64,000 bases of DNA from Streptomyces omiyaensis (GTDB lineage Bacteria; Actinomycetota; Actinomycetes; Streptomycetales; Streptomycetaceae): assembly GCF_014650895.1 (NCBI RefSeq), contig NZ_BMVV01000031.1:1-64000 (forward strand), written 5' to 3'. Below are positions 7,894 through 16,653 of this stretch, one piece after another; position 1 is the stretch's first letter; each line of letters begins with the position of its first letter. The position numbers and the translations under genes are program-made. The notes under the pieces are model-generated. The model had not been told where the DNA came from. It saw only the letters and a list, made by a program, of their open reading frames with translations, and did not search any database.

Positions 7894-8346
7894 ATGGCCT
7901 GGGAAGAGTGGGAGCAGCTAAAAACGGAGGCTGCGGGTCAGTCCTCCGACGCGATGCAGCTGAACCAGGTGCCCGACGAACAGGATCCGGGCGGCGGGCC
8001 GCCCGGCGGTGACCTCAAGGTCAGCCAGCAAGATCTCGCCGCCGTCGGAGACGCGGCCTTCAAGCTCTTCGACAAGCTGGGCAAGGACGGACGCGACGCC
8101 TGGTCCGTCAGCCAGTCGGCCGCCAGAGACCTGCGGACGCAGGGCTTCGATCTGGGCGACGCGATCGACCATGTGCAGGACCGCTGGGAGAAGCAGTTGA
8201 AGACGCTGCTGGACGCGTGTGCGCACATCTCGAACCACATGGACTTCACACAGAACGCGCACGCCGGCGACGAGCACTACATCTACGGTGTCGTGAGCAG
8301 CATTGCGACTCTGGACGAGGGCTTTACAGAGAGGACCCAGCGCTGA
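7894..8346 (+). CDS. WXG100/ESAT-6-like secretion-associated protein
   Basis: Acidic, mostly helical protein of 150 residues without signal peptide. The first 50 residues are a Pro/Gly/Asp-rich extension; the remainder (about 45-130) looks like a helical hairpin of the ESX-substrate type, with DRWEKQLKTLLDACAHISNH followed by a conserved-looking HMDFTQNAH. Similar small proteins are encoded beside large WXG proteins in Streptomyces. GGGGGAGG precedes the ATG, and the stop overlaps the next start as TGATG. I infer a chaperone/partner role for the 698-residue neighbour; no ESX ATPase (EccC) gene is in the window. Confidence 0.6.
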   Translation: MAWEEWEQLKTEAAGQSSDAMQLNQVPDEQDPGGGPPGGDLKVSQQDLAAVGDAAFKLFDKLGKDGRDAWSVSQSAARDLRTQGFDLGDAIDHVQDRWEKQLKTLLDACAHISNHMDFTQNAHAGDEHYIYGVVSSIATLDEGFTERTQR

Positions 8347-10442
8347 TGGACCTCGAGACTCTGCGTCAGGGCAGCTTCGGCCAGCTCAGCCAGGCCATCA
8401 CCGCTTGGAGGGGGGTCGCGGACAAGCTCAAGGCGTTGGAGACCGATGCCAGGGACGACCTCAAGGCCAAGGCGGACAAGGCGAACTGGGCCGGCGCGAA
8501 CGCCACCGTCTCCCGCTCCTTCATCACCAAGACGGCGGGCGAGTTCTCGGACGCGCACACGCAGGCGCAGAGCATCCACGACATCCTCAAGGACACGCAC
8601 GACGAGCTGGTGAGCTACAAGCAGAAGCTCGAACAGGCGCTGGAACACGGCCGCCAGAAGAACCTGACGGTGACGCAGATACCCGGCGGCTTCACCGTCA
8701 CCATGCTCATCCACCCGGACCGCGCCGCCAAGGGCCACAACGTACCGGACCACTCCCCCCAGGACGCCGAGCACCTGCGGGACGACGTGGAACGCATCCT
8801 GAACAGGGCGACGGAGAGCGACTCGACCGCCGCGACCGTCCTGCGCGCCCTCGTCGACCAGGCCGAGACCGGCTTCTCAGGAGCGAAGTACGGCGACCGG
8901 GACACCGCGATCGACGCGCTGCGCAAGGCCGAGGAGGCGGCGAAGCTCCTGAAGGAGAAGGGCGACGAGATGTCGCCCGAGGAGTTCCAGAAGCTGAACG
9001 GCCTCCTCGCCTCGTACAAGAACGACCCGCTGTTCCAGGAGAAGTTCGCCACGCAGGTGGGTCCGAAGGCGATGTTGGAGTTCTGGGCCGATCTGTCGAG
9101 CCCGGACAACCCGAACGAGCTGACGCGCACCCTGGACCGGACGCAGCTCAACCAGCTCGGCGAGTTCCAGAAGAACCTCGGCGCGGTCCTCGGCGGCGCC
9201 ACCCAGTCGGACAGCTCCGCCATGCGGAACTGGGAGAACGACATGGTGCGGCTCTCCGGCGAGCGGTACAAGACGCGCGGGGCGGAGGTCTACGGCTACC
9301 AGATCATGAGCAACCTCATGCGCACGGGCGACTACGACGGCCAGTTCCTCACCAAGTACGGCAACCAGTTGGTCGCCACAGAGGAGAAGATGAAGATCCC
9401 TGGCAACTACTACCAGGGCATGGGGCAGATGATGCCCAAGATGAACTTCATCGGCGACGACGACTTCGGCCGCGACCCGATGACCGGCTTCATGACAGCG
9501 CTCTCCAACAGCCCCGACGCGGCGACGCAGTTCTTCAACACGAAGGAGCCGCAGGACAACGCTCAGTGGGTCCTGAAGGAGCGCCCGTCGTTCGACGACT
9601 CCCCGCTGAAGGACGGCCCCAACGAGGCCCTCGACGCCACCGGCAAGGCGATGTTCGCCGCCGTCTCCGGCGCCACCGGACCGGACGCGCCGCGGTCAGA
9701 GTTCGTGGAGCACACGCAGGAACACAAGGACGCGATGAAGCGGTCCCTCCAGTTCCTCTCCGAGACGGGCAACGACTTCCCGGCGGAGCTGCGTGACGAC
9801 ATGGCGTTCGCGATGGGCGCCCACGGCGACACCGTGCACAAGGCGATGAGCGATCCCCTGGGCACCCACGGCCTCCCCTCCGACCAGCTCATGGAGGTCA
9901 GCAAGCAGATCTCCCGGAACAAGGACGCTTACGCCGAGCTCACGAACCAGATGCACCACGCGATCGTGGGGGACATCAACACGGAGAAGGCGCATCCGGA
10001 GGACAGTCTGGACCGTGCGGGCCGCACGATCGGCTTCCTGGAGGAGGCCCGCTACCAGGCGACCAACGACCAGAAGGACGGCGACCTCACCGACGCGTCG
10101 TGGAAGAAGGCGTGGGCCTACCACATCGTCGGCGGCGCGCTCACTCCGTGGCATCCGGCCGGCGACGCGGTTCAGCGCGGGGTGGACCTCATCACGTCGG
10201 CCTGGCTGCAGGACAAGCAGAACGAGATCAACGACACGGCCACGGCCAGCCACAAGGAGACGTACGAGTCCCGCAACGGCGAACTCCGCGCCCTGGCCGA
10301 CCTCTGGTACGAGCGGAACAGCCAGTGGGCCGAGGACCCGGCGCATGAGGGCTACTCCAAGAACCACGGCATCTACTCCGAGATCGGCGCCTCCGCCAAC
10401 GACGGAAACAAGAAGGCCGAAGGCATCGCAGGAGATCAGTGA
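8346..10442 (+). CDS. large WXG-like alpha-helical protein, putative type VII secretion-associated
   Basis: Protein of 698 residues, highly charged and helical, without membrane segments. The N-terminal 100 residues resemble a WXG100 domain: two helices around NWAGANATVSR, then a long helix (FSDAHTQAQSIHDILKDTHD). The central part is rich in Met, Asn and Asp and resembles the DUF6571-type proteins of Streptomyces, though I cannot confirm that assignment. Near the C-terminus AYHIVGGALTPWHPAGDAVQ is followed by a conserved-looking YESRNGELRALADLWYERN. No toxin catalytic motif is evident. It is coupled to the small partner upstream and the lipoprotein gene downstream by one-base overlaps. Confidence 0.6.
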   Translation: MDLETLRQGSFGQLSQAITAWRGVADKLKALETDARDDLKAKADKANWAGANATVSRSFITKTAGEFSDAHTQAQSIHDILKDTHDELVSYKQKLEQALEHGRQKNLTVTQIPGGFTVTMLIHPDRAAKGHNVPDHSPQDAEHLRDDVERILNRATESDSTAATVLRALVDQAETGFSGAKYGDRDTAIDALRKAEEAAKLLKEKGDEMSPEEFQKLNGLLASYKNDPLFQEKFATQVGPKAMLEFWADLSSPDNPNELTRTLDRTQLNQLGEFQKNLGAVLGGATQSDSSAMRNWENDMVRLSGERYKTRGAEVYGYQIMSNLMRTGDYDGQFLTKYGNQLVATEEKMKIPGNYYQGMGQMMPKMNFIGDDDFGRDPMTGFMTALSNSPDAATQFFNTKEPQDNAQWVLKERPSFDDSPLKDGPNEALDATGKAMFAAVSGATGPDAPRSEFVEHTQEHKDAMKRSLQFLSETGNDFPAELRDDMAFAMGAHGDTVHKAMSDPLGTHGLPSDQLMEVSKQISRNKDAYAELTNQMHHAIVGDINTEKAHPEDSLDRAGRTIGFLEEARYQATNDQKDGDLTDASWKKAWAYHIVGGALTPWHPAGDAVQRGVDLITSAWLQDKQNEINDTATASHKETYESRNGELRALADLWYERNSQWAEDPAHEGYSKNHGIYSEIGASANDGNKKAEGIAGDQ

Positions 10443-10990
10443 TGAGCACGAACACGCGCCGCCTCGCCGCGGCGCTTCTGGCCGGCGGCCTCGCAGTCTC
10501 CCTCACGGGGTGCGGCGGCGGACGCGCGTACACGGTGCCCGACGCGGCCTGCGGGGTCCCCTTGAACGAGAAGAAGCTCGACCCGTTCCTGGTCGACGGC
10601 AAGACGTTCAAGGTCGTCGGCGACTCCCTCGTCGACACCGGGAAGAAGTCCCAGGGGCGCTGCGACCTCTCGGTCGACGACTGGCTGGTGGTCAGCTTCG
10701 AGGTCAACAAGGTCGACAAGCTCTACGACCCCCTGGCCGAATCGGAGAGCTTCCGTTTCGTCCATCCGGCGAAGGTGGAGGACCTGCCGTTCCCCGGACT
10801 GGGCGCGGTGGGTGACCGCACCGCCATGATCAGTACGAAATGCGCCGGCCCTGGGGCGGACTACCTCGTCACGGAGGTCCGGCTCAGTACGAAGATCGAA
10901 GGCGATGTCGCCGAACGCCGCAAGAACATCGAGACGCTCACCGTGGACCTGGTGCCGAAGGTGAAGAAGGCACTCGGTTGCACCGTCTGA
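10442..10990 (+). CDS. secreted lipoprotein of unknown function
   Basis: Protein of 182 residues with a signal peptide (RRLAAALLAGGLAVSLTGC) and lipobox Cys at about residue 24, followed by GGGRAY. The mature part contains at least four further cysteines (ACGVPL, GRCDLSV, KCAGPG, LGCTV), probably two disulfides. ATG at 10442 is preferred to the GTG three bases earlier because GGAG at 10431 is then 7 bases away. The start overlaps the stop of the WXG-like gene. It probably acts on the outer face of the membrane with the other products of this cluster. Confidence 0.7.
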   Translation: MSTNTRRLAAALLAGGLAVSLTGCGGGRAYTVPDAACGVPLNEKKLDPFLVDGKTFKVVGDSLVDTGKKSQGRCDLSVDDWLVVSFEVNKVDKLYDPLAESESFRFVHPAKVEDLPFPGLGAVGDRTAMISTKCAGPGADYLVTEVRLSTKIEGDVAERRKNIETLTVDLVPKVKKALGCTV

Positions 10991-11006
10991 CGTCGACACG
11001 TTCCCA

Positions 11007-11032
11007 TGCCCGGGCGCTGCTGCGCCCGGGCA
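11007..11032 (+). terminator. strong hairpin after the lipoprotein gene
   Basis: An 11-base perfect stem (TGCCCGGGCGC and its complement) closed by TGCT begins 16 bases after the lipoprotein stop. There is no U-tract, which is common in Streptomyces terminators. It may partly insulate the next gene at 11061, which has its own CAGGAGGG ribosome-binding site. Confidence 0.6.
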
Positions 11033-11060
11033 CGGGGGTTCGGAATCCCAGGAGGGCCGC

Positions 11061-11537
11061 ATGACGTGGGGCGACCACGAGCCCGTGTTCGTACGGAAGG
11101 GGCGCTGGGTCTACAACACGCGAAACCCCGTGGGGAGCGTGCTGACCATCGCGGCCGCGGTCGGGCTGGTCGGCTTCTACCTCTACGTCTCCGACACCGG
11201 CCAGTGGAGCGAATCGGAGCTGCGCGACGCCGTTCACGAAGCCGCACGTGAACTGGAGGCACAGCCGCAGCGGGTGTACTTCGGCTACGACAGCATGATC
11301 AGGGACGCCATCGAGGCGACGGACGAGGGCCCCGTCTCCGACCTCGTCATCAGAGCCACCGACGACGGCCACGGGAGCGGTGCGGCGAGCATTCCCACGG
11401 AGGACAGCTTCGAGGTCAGCGCGGCCCACATGTCCGAGACCTTCTGCATGCGCCTCTCTCCGCCCGAACCGCCGCGCGCCCTGGGAAAGACCCCCACCGT
11501 CAGTCTGACCGTGCAGGTCTCACGGGGCGACTGCTGA
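11061..11537 (+). CDS. single-pass membrane protein of unknown function
   Basis: Protein of 158 residues with a short basic N-terminus, one membrane segment (GSVLTIAAAVGLVGFYLYVS, about residues 25-45) and an extracytoplasmic domain of about 110 residues. It follows the lipoprotein gene after the 11007-11032 hairpin, and the orientation and size suggest it belongs to the same WXG-like cluster. AGGAGGG lies 5-6 bases before the ATG. I do not recognise the domain. Confidence 0.65.
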   Translation: MTWGDHEPVFVRKGRWVYNTRNPVGSVLTIAAAVGLVGFYLYVSDTGQWSESELRDAVHEAARELEAQPQRVYFGYDSMIRDAIEATDEGPVSDLVIRATDDGHGSGAASIPTEDSFEVSAAHMSETFCMRLSPPEPPRALGKTPTVSLTVQVSRGDC

Positions 11538-11861
11538 GACCTCCTCCGGCGTAGTCTCTCCCGGCTTTGCCGCCCAGGCAGGGAAACAACGGTCATGCCG
11601 AGCCCTCCCGCTGCCGGTACGCAGAGGTGAGGCGCGCGCTTGCGGGCTCGGCGGGGCGGCCCGCCGTGAGCGGGCCCCGGTGGGTCGCGCCTCTCCTTAC
11701 CCGGGCAACGCGTACGAGCACCTCCTGCCCCTGCCGGGAGCTGGCGCTCTGGGGGACACAGCGCCACACAGAAGGTGGACGAGTGGGGGCGGAGCGTATG
11801 GTGAAGGCGGGTATGCCGGGAAGTCTGGTCGGCGATCTCTGTGACCTGCCCTGGAGCCCGC
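11538..11861. other. intergenic region with leader motif copy B
   Basis: 324 bases between the membrane-protein gene and the STAS gene. Reading frames here lack codon bias. The only recognisable element is the leader motif at 11810-11833. Confidence 0.5.
11810..11833 (+). promoter_or_regulatory. leader motif copy B (upstream of STAS gene)
   Basis: Reads GGTAT followed by GCCGGGAAGTCTGGTCGGC and ends 28 bases before the STAS-protein ATG at 11862, the shortest distance of the five copies. Orientation is the same as the downstream gene. Confidence 0.6.
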
Positions 11862-12224
11862 ATGACTCCGATGTCCCCGGTCGAACGGGTCCGCCATCGT
11901 TCCCTGACGCTGCTGCGCAGACTCCGTCCCCGCCGCGAGCACGCCGTCGTCCGGTTCAGGGGCGACCTGACGGCTGACACCGTCATCGACACGCATCGCG
12001 TGCTGCGCGCGGCCCTGCGCGATGTGCCGGCGGTGCTGGTGGTCGACGTCTCCCGTGTGACCCACCTCAGTCCGGACGGAGCCATGGCGCTACTCCTCGC
12101 GGTCCGGGCCGCCCGAGCCCAGGGGACCCGGATGGAGATCACCGGTGCGCATGCGCAGGTGGCGGCGACCATGCACCAGACGGGGCTGGAGCGCTACCTG
12201 TCGGGCCACCCTCCAGCCCGTTAG
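11862..12224 (+). CDS. STAS-domain protein (anti-anti-sigma factor-like)
   Basis: Protein of 120 residues. After a basic N-terminus it has the STAS pattern: AVVRFRGDLTADTVIDTHRV, then VLVVDVSRVTHLSPDGAMAL, in which the serine of THLSPDG sits where anti-anti-sigma factors carry the phosphorylatable Ser, and a final helix. Such proteins bind anti-sigma kinases and release alternative sigma factors. No partner kinase is adjacent, so it is an orphan. ATG at 11862 has GGAG 5 bases upstream. The leader carries the conserved motif, which is unusual company for a signalling protein. Confidence 0.75.
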   Translation: MTPMSPVERVRHRSLTLLRRLRPRREHAVVRFRGDLTADTVIDTHRVLRAALRDVPAVLVVDVSRVTHLSPDGAMALLLAVRAARAQGTRMEITGAHAQVAATMHQTGLERYLSGHPPAR

Positions 12225-12307
12225 CCCGCTCGCCGCGGTGATGTCCCCGTCGGCACTCGATGCTTGCCCCTTGTCGCGCGGGCTCGGGCGGGAGTACGTT
12301 CACCGCT

Positions 12308-12331
12308 GGTGTGCCGGGAAGCCTGGTCGGC
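12308..12331 (+). promoter_or_regulatory. leader motif copy C (upstream of ABC exporter)
   Basis: Reads GGTGT followed by GCCGGGAAGCCTGGTCGGC, with one T-to-C change that improves the hairpin by allowing an extra G-C pair. It ends 43 bases before the GTG at 12375. The preceding bases CACCGCT are shared in part with copies D and E (GCTGGTG). Confidence 0.6.
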
Positions 12332-12374
12332 GGTCAGGGGCCGTGCGCCCGCCGTTCCCTCTTGTGGAGGCCCC

Positions 12375-13265
12375 GTGGTCTCGCCCGCCTTCCTCACCGA
12401 GTCCCTCACCAAGCGCTACGGCCGTATGACGGCACTGGACAGCCTGGACCTGAGCGTCCCGGCGGGCGAGGTCTTCGGGTTCCTCGGGCCCAACGGCGCC
12501 GGCAAGTCCACCACCATCCGGTTGTTGCTCGGTCTGGCCCGGCCGACCGCCGGCCGAGCGTGTGTCTTCGGTGCGGACGCCGCCGACGTCGCCGTGACGC
12601 ACCGCCGGCTGGCCTATGTGCCGGCCGACATAGCGCTGTGGCCCCGGCTGACGGGTGCGGAGACGCTCGAACTTCTGGCGCGGACGGGGCCGGGCACCGA
12701 CCTCGCCTACCGGAACGAACTGGTGGAGCGGTTCGGACTGGATCCCTCCAAGCCGGGCCGGACGTACTCCACGGGGAACAGGCAGAAAGTCGCGCTGATC
12801 GCGGCTTTCGCCACCCGGGCTCCTCTGCTCGTGCTGGACGAGCCGTCCAGCGGCCTGGACCCGCTGATGGAACGTGAGTTCCGCCGCGCGGTGGGTGAGG
12901 CCCGTGACAACGGCCAGACCGTCTTCCTCAGTTCGCACCAGCTCTCCGAGGTCGAGGCGGTATGCGACAAGGTGGCGATCCTGCGCGCGGGGCGGCTCGT
13001 GGACGTCGCGACCGTCGGAGAGCTGCGACGGCTGCATCGCACGGAGGTGACGGCGGGCTTCGCCACCACGCCGCCGGACCTGACCCGGGTGCCCGGCGTG
13101 GAGGAGGTCGAGGCGACCGGCGCGACGTCGGTCCGGTTCACCCTCATTGGACCGCCCGGCCCGGCCCTGCACGCGCTGGCGACCGCCGACGTGCGGAGCC
13201 TGACCGTGCGTGAACCGTCCTTGGAGGAGATCTTCCTCGGCTACTACGGCGGGGAGGAGCGATGA
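12375..13265 (+). CDS. ABC exporter ATP-binding protein
   Basis: ATPase of 296 residues of the DrrA/CcmA-like group. Walker A is GPNGAGKSTT, the signature is YSTGNRQKVALIAAF and Walker B is LLVLDEPSSGLDP, followed by a switch histidine in LSSHQLSEVEAVCD. A C-terminal extension of about 80 residues is typical of exporters of this group. GTG at 12375 is chosen because TGGAGG lies 5 bases upstream. Its stop overlaps the permease start by four bases. Substrate unknown; presence of the ion-linked leader motif hints at an ion or osmotic stress role rather than antibiotic export. Confidence 0.82.
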   Translation: MVSPAFLTESLTKRYGRMTALDSLDLSVPAGEVFGFLGPNGAGKSTTIRLLLGLARPTAGRACVFGADAADVAVTHRRLAYVPADIALWPRLTGAETLELLARTGPGTDLAYRNELVERFGLDPSKPGRTYSTGNRQKVALIAAFATRAPLLVLDEPSSGLDPLMEREFRRAVGEARDNGQTVFLSSHQLSEVEAVCDKVAILRAGRLVDVATVGELRRLHRTEVTAGFATTPPDLTRVPGVEEVEATGATSVRFTLIGPPGPALHALATADVRSLTVREPSLEEIFLGYYGGEER

Positions 13266-14893
13266 CCGCCACGGTGACAGCACCCGGCGCGGGCCGGGGG
13301 ACTCTTTCTTCCGCCACGTGGGTGGTCACGGGCCTGACGCTGCGACAGACGTGGCGGGGAGCGGTCGTCGTGATCGCGCTCGCGGCCCTGATGTCCGCGG
13401 TGGCGGTGGGCGCCTATCGCACTGCCGTCGCAAGCCCGTCCGACGCCGCGGCTCTGGCTGCTCTGGCTGAGAATCCGGCGATCCGTACGCTGTTCGGCGA
13501 ACCGGTGGCGCTGCATGACGCCGGCGGTTTCGCGGTATGGCGGACAGGGACGGTGCTCTCGGTGCTGCTCGCGGTGTGGGGACTGCTTGCCGCGACACGG
13601 ATCACCCGGGGCGAGGAGGACGCAGGCCGGTGGGACGTCCTGCTCGCCGGGAGGGTGCCGGTCAGGAAGGTGGTGACGCGCCACCTCGCGACCCTCGTGG
13701 CCTGGACGCTGCTGGCGGGCGTGGCCGCGTTCACCGGTCTCGTCGTCGCGGGCGCGACTGCGCACGGCGCGATGGCACACGCAACCGGCCTTGCCTTGTG
13801 CGGAGTGTTCTCCGCCTCTGTGGGCGTGCTGACGTCGCAGGTGTTCGCCGCGCGGTCGGCTGCCAGCGGTGCGGCGGTGGCGGTGCTCGGCGTCGGTATG
13901 CTGCTCAAGATGCTCGGGGACGGCATCGCCGCTCTGGAGTGGCTGCGCTGGTTCACGCCCTTCGGCATGGCGGCACTCGCGCGCCCCTACGACGGAGACC
14001 ACATGGGGCCGCTGGCGGTCCTGGGAGCCGTATGCGTTCTGCCGGCCGTCGCCGCCCTCGCCACTGCAGGACGACGCGACATTCGTGGCGGCCTTCTACC
14101 GTCTCCGTCGGGTCGAGCGCCACGCACGGTCCTGCTCGGTTCGCCCCAGGCGTTCGCCGTGCGGCGCCTTCTCCGGCCACTGGCCGCCTGGTCAGTAGGA
14201 ATCGGTACCTACTTCCTCCTCATCGGTGTGCTGGCCGTTTCGATGACGGCCTTCCTCGCCGCCAACCCCCGCTTCGCCGAGCTCGCCGAGCAGTCCGGTT
14301 TCGGCGGGCTGGTCACCGTGGAAGGCTACGTGGCAGCGCTGTTCGCTCTCTTGGCCGTCCCCGTGGGAGCGTTCGCCGCGGTCCGGCTCGCCGGCCTCGC
14401 CCAGGACGAGACCTCGCGACGGCTGACACTGCTGCTCGCCCAGCCCATCAGCCGGGTTCGGGTGCTCGCCGCCGAGGTCACCGCCTCCGCCGGGGGCGCC
14501 GTCGTGCTGACGACCGTCGCCGGCCTGGCCACCTGGGCCGGGACCATGACGGTCGGTGCAGGCCTGGGCCTGCTCGACGCGTTGTCCGGGGCGTGGAACG
14601 TCCTGCCCGTGGTCTTTCTGTGCCTGGGCTCCGGGGCTCTGGCTCTCGCCTGGGCTCCGCGCGCGGTGGGGTTCGTCGGCTGCGTGCCGGCTGCGGGAGG
14701 GTTTCTCCTCAACGTGTTCGCCGACTCCTGGGGATGGCCGACGTGGGTCGGGCAGGTCTCTCCTTTCGCGCATCTGGCGGCCGTACCCGGCGCCCCGGTC
14801 GGCTGGTTCGCGGCGATGATGATGACGGCTGTCGGTGTCCTTGCCATGGTGGTCGGCGCGGCCGGCTATCAGCAGCGGGACCTTCGCGTCTGA
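13262..14893 (+). CDS. ABC exporter permease, two-module
   Basis: Integral membrane protein of 543 residues with about 12 predicted membrane segments arranged as two similar halves of about 270 residues each (RITRGEEDAGRWDVLLAGRV in the first and LAQDETSRRLTLLLAQPISR in the second are equivalent cytoplasmic loops). This is the architecture of large actinobacterial exporter permeases that pair with a single DrrA-like ATPase. ATG overlaps the ATPase stop (ATGA). The single-module permease at 39174-39944 is a likely paralogue of one half. Confidence 0.8.
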   Translation: MTATVTAPGAGRGTLSSATWVVTGLTLRQTWRGAVVVIALAALMSAVAVGAYRTAVASPSDAAALAALAENPAIRTLFGEPVALHDAGGFAVWRTGTVLSVLLAVWGLLAATRITRGEEDAGRWDVLLAGRVPVRKVVTRHLATLVAWTLLAGVAAFTGLVVAGATAHGAMAHATGLALCGVFSASVGVLTSQVFAARSAASGAAVAVLGVGMLLKMLGDGIAALEWLRWFTPFGMAALARPYDGDHMGPLAVLGAVCVLPAVAALATAGRRDIRGGLLPSPSGRAPRTVLLGSPQAFAVRRLLRPLAAWSVGIGTYFLLIGVLAVSMTAFLAANPRFAELAEQSGFGGLVTVEGYVAALFALLAVPVGAFAAVRLAGLAQDETSRRLTLLLAQPISRVRVLAAEVTASAGGAVVLTTVAGLATWAGTMTVGAGLGLLDALSGAWNVLPVVFLCLGSGALALAWAPRAVGFVGCVPAAGGFLLNVFADSWGWPTWVGQVSPFAHLAAVPGAPVGWFAAMMMTAVGVLAMVVGAAGYQQRDLRV

Positions 14894-14899
14894 CCGTCC

Positions 14900-14920
14900 G
14901 AAGAGCAGGGTCAGCTCTTC
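14900..14920. terminator. bidirectional hairpin between convergent genes
   Basis: GAAGAGC and GCTCTTC form a 7-base perfect inverted repeat with a 7-base loop, directly after the exporter permease stop and overlapping the stop codon of the minus-strand gene. It can serve both transcripts. Confidence 0.45.
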
Positions 14921-15180
14921 TCCGAGGTGACGTGCGTAAGGAGCAGGGCGGCGAGCAGCGCCCATGGCAGGTACGCCGGACCCGCCGTGGCGTAGGTAGT
15001 GGCGGCGAGCCCGCAGGCGGCCACGAGGAACGTGGTCAGGCCCCGGCCTGTGGTCAGGAAGGCCCATGCCTGGCGTGCGCTGCCCGGTCGCCTCGTCTCC
15101 GTCACGGCTGTGCGGATCACGAGGGCCGCCACAACGACGGCACAGCCCAGGAGCGCGGGCCCGTATCCGCCCTCGGTCAC
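14911..15180 (-). CDS. small membrane protein downstream of nhaA
   Basis: Protein of 89 residues with about three hydrophobic segments (PALLGCAVVVAALVIRTAV, GLTTFLVAACGLAATTYA and YLPWALLAALLLTHV). It starts with GTG overlapping the nhaA stop (GTGA), so it is translationally coupled to nhaA and may form a small accessory subunit. I do not recognise the family. Confidence 0.65.
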   Translation of the reverse strand: MTEGGYGPALLGCAVVVAALVIRTAVTETRRPGSARQAWAFLTTGRGLTTFLVAACGLAATTYATAGPAYLPWALLAALLLTHVTSEKS

Positions 15181-16484
15181 CGGCTGCCGCCGGGGTGGGC
15201 GCCGGTCTCGGTCTGGTAGCAGTCGGGGATGCCGTCGTCGTCGTCGTCGCGGTTCTCGGCCTCGTAGAGCTGCTTGTAGAGGCGGTTGCGGCGCCGGAGC
15301 AGGAGGGCGGCGAGGGCGGCGGCAGTGAGGGAGCCGATGAGGACGGCCGCCTTGACGTGTTCGGCCTGGGCGGGGTCGGGGAAGGCCAGTTCGCCGATGA
15401 GGAGGGCGACGGTGAAGCCGATGCCGGCGAGGGTGGCGAGGCCGAGGACATCGGCCCAGGCGAGATCGGGGTTGAGTTCCGCTCTGGTGAAGCGGGCGGC
15501 GAGGTAGGTGCCGAGGAAGATGCCGAGGATCTTGCCGACGACGAGGCCGATCAGGACGGCGAGGGGTTCGGGGTCGGTGAAGACGTGACCGAGGGCCTCG
15601 CCGGAGACGCTGACGCCGGCGGCGAAGAGGGCGAAGAGGGGAACGGCGACGCCTGCGGAGAAGGGATGGACGAGGTGGGCCACGCGTCCTCCCGGCGATG
15701 CTTCCTCTCCCTTGTCCCGGGTGGTGCGCAGGATGAGGCCCATGGCGACACCGGCGACGGTGGCGTGGACGCCGGAGTTGTACATCAGGGCCCAGATAGC
15801 GATGCCGAGGGGCACGTACCACCACCAGCCCCGGACCCGGAAGCGCTGGAGGGCGTAGAAGAGCACGAGGCCGGCGACCGACCCTCCGAGGGCCCAGAAG
15901 TTGAGGTCGGAGGTGAAGAAGATCGCGATGATGAGGATGGCGCCCAGGTCGTCGACGACCGCGAGGGTGAGCAGGAAGGCGCGCAGGGCGGAGGGGAGGT
16001 GGGTGCTGATGACGGCGAGGACGGCGAGCGCGAAGGCGATGTCGGTGGCCATCGGCACGGCCCAGCCGTCCGAGGAGCCGCCGCCCGCCTTCGCGGTGAG
16101 GAGGTAGAGGGCGGCCGGGACTGCCATGCCGCACAGGGCGGCGACGACGGGCAGGGCGGCGGTGGCGGGGGTGCGCAGCTCACCGACGACGAGTTCGCGC
16201 TTCAGCTCGATGCCGGCGACGAGGAAGAAGACGGCCAGGAGCCCGTCGGCCGTCCAGTGGCCCACGGACAGGTCGAGGCCGAGGGCGGGTATGCCGAAGT
16301 GGAAGTCGCGTACGGCCTCGTAGGCTCCGCTCCACGGGCTGTTCGACCAGGCCAGCGCCACTACGGCGGCGGCGAGCAGGACGAGTCCGCCGACCGTCTC
16401 GGTGCGGAGGGATTCTGCGATCGCCTGGCGTTCGGGCCAGGGAAGGAGTCCGAAGACGGTCTTGCGAGGGCGTGCCTGGGTCAT
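15177..16484 (-). CDS. nhaA: Na+/H+ antiporter NhaA
   Basis: Protein of 435 residues that exports Na+ or Li+ in exchange for protons and supports growth at alkaline pH and high salt. NhaA hallmarks are present: FFLVAGIELKRELVVGEL, AVPMATDIAFALAVLA and the ion-binding aspartate pair in LAVVDDLGAILIIAIFF, plus GIGFTVALLIGELAF near the end. After the last helix there is an extra hydrophilic tail with NRDDDDDGIPDCYQTETG, resembling a thrombospondin type-3 calcium-binding repeat. ATG at 16484 has GGAGGG 7 bases upstream; the leader contains motif copy D. Confidence 0.93.
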   Translation of the reverse strand: MTQARPRKTVFGLLPWPERQAIAESLRTETVGGLVLLAAAVVALAWSNSPWSGAYEAVRDFHFGIPALGLDLSVGHWTADGLLAVFFLVAGIELKRELVVGELRTPATAALPVVAALCGMAVPAALYLLTAKAGGGSSDGWAVPMATDIAFALAVLAVISTHLPSALRAFLLTLAVVDDLGAILIIAIFFTSDLNFWALGGSVAGLVLFYALQRFRVRGWWWYVPLGIAIWALMYNSGVHATVAGVAMGLILRTTRDKGEEASPGGRVAHLVHPFSAGVAVPLFALFAAGVSVSGEALGHVFTDPEPLAVLIGLVVGKILGIFLGTYLAARFTRAELNPDLAWADVLGLATLAGIGFTVALLIGELAFPDPAQAEHVKAAVLIGSLTAAALAALLLRRRNRLYKQLYEAENRDDDDDGIPDCYQTETGAHPGGSR

Positions 16485-16534
16485 GGGAAAGCCCTCCGGG
16501 GCATGTCGGCGGACGGGCGCACGGGCCCTCGGAC

Positions 16535-16558
16535 GCCGACCAGACTTCCCGGCACACC
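16535..16558 (-). promoter_or_regulatory. leader motif copy D (upstream of nhaA)
   Basis: On the minus strand it reads GGTGT followed by GCCGGGAAGTCTGGTCGGC, identical to copy A over 24 bases, and ends 50 bases before the nhaA ATG. Between it and the start lies a GC-rich segment (GGGCCCGTGCGCCCGTCC) resembling the equivalent segment after copy C. Confidence 0.62.
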
Positions 16559-16653
16559 AGCATCGATCGTTTCTTGATGCGTTCTTCACAGCCTATCGGC
16601 AGGCCGTGGGGCTCACCAGGGCGCCCTGCGGACGGTGGCCGGGTACGAGGGGT

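Noticed and set aside
11007..11032. Hairpin after the lipoprotein gene as an attenuator or riboswitch
   Set aside because: A simple perfect stem with a four-base loop right after a stop codon fits a terminator.
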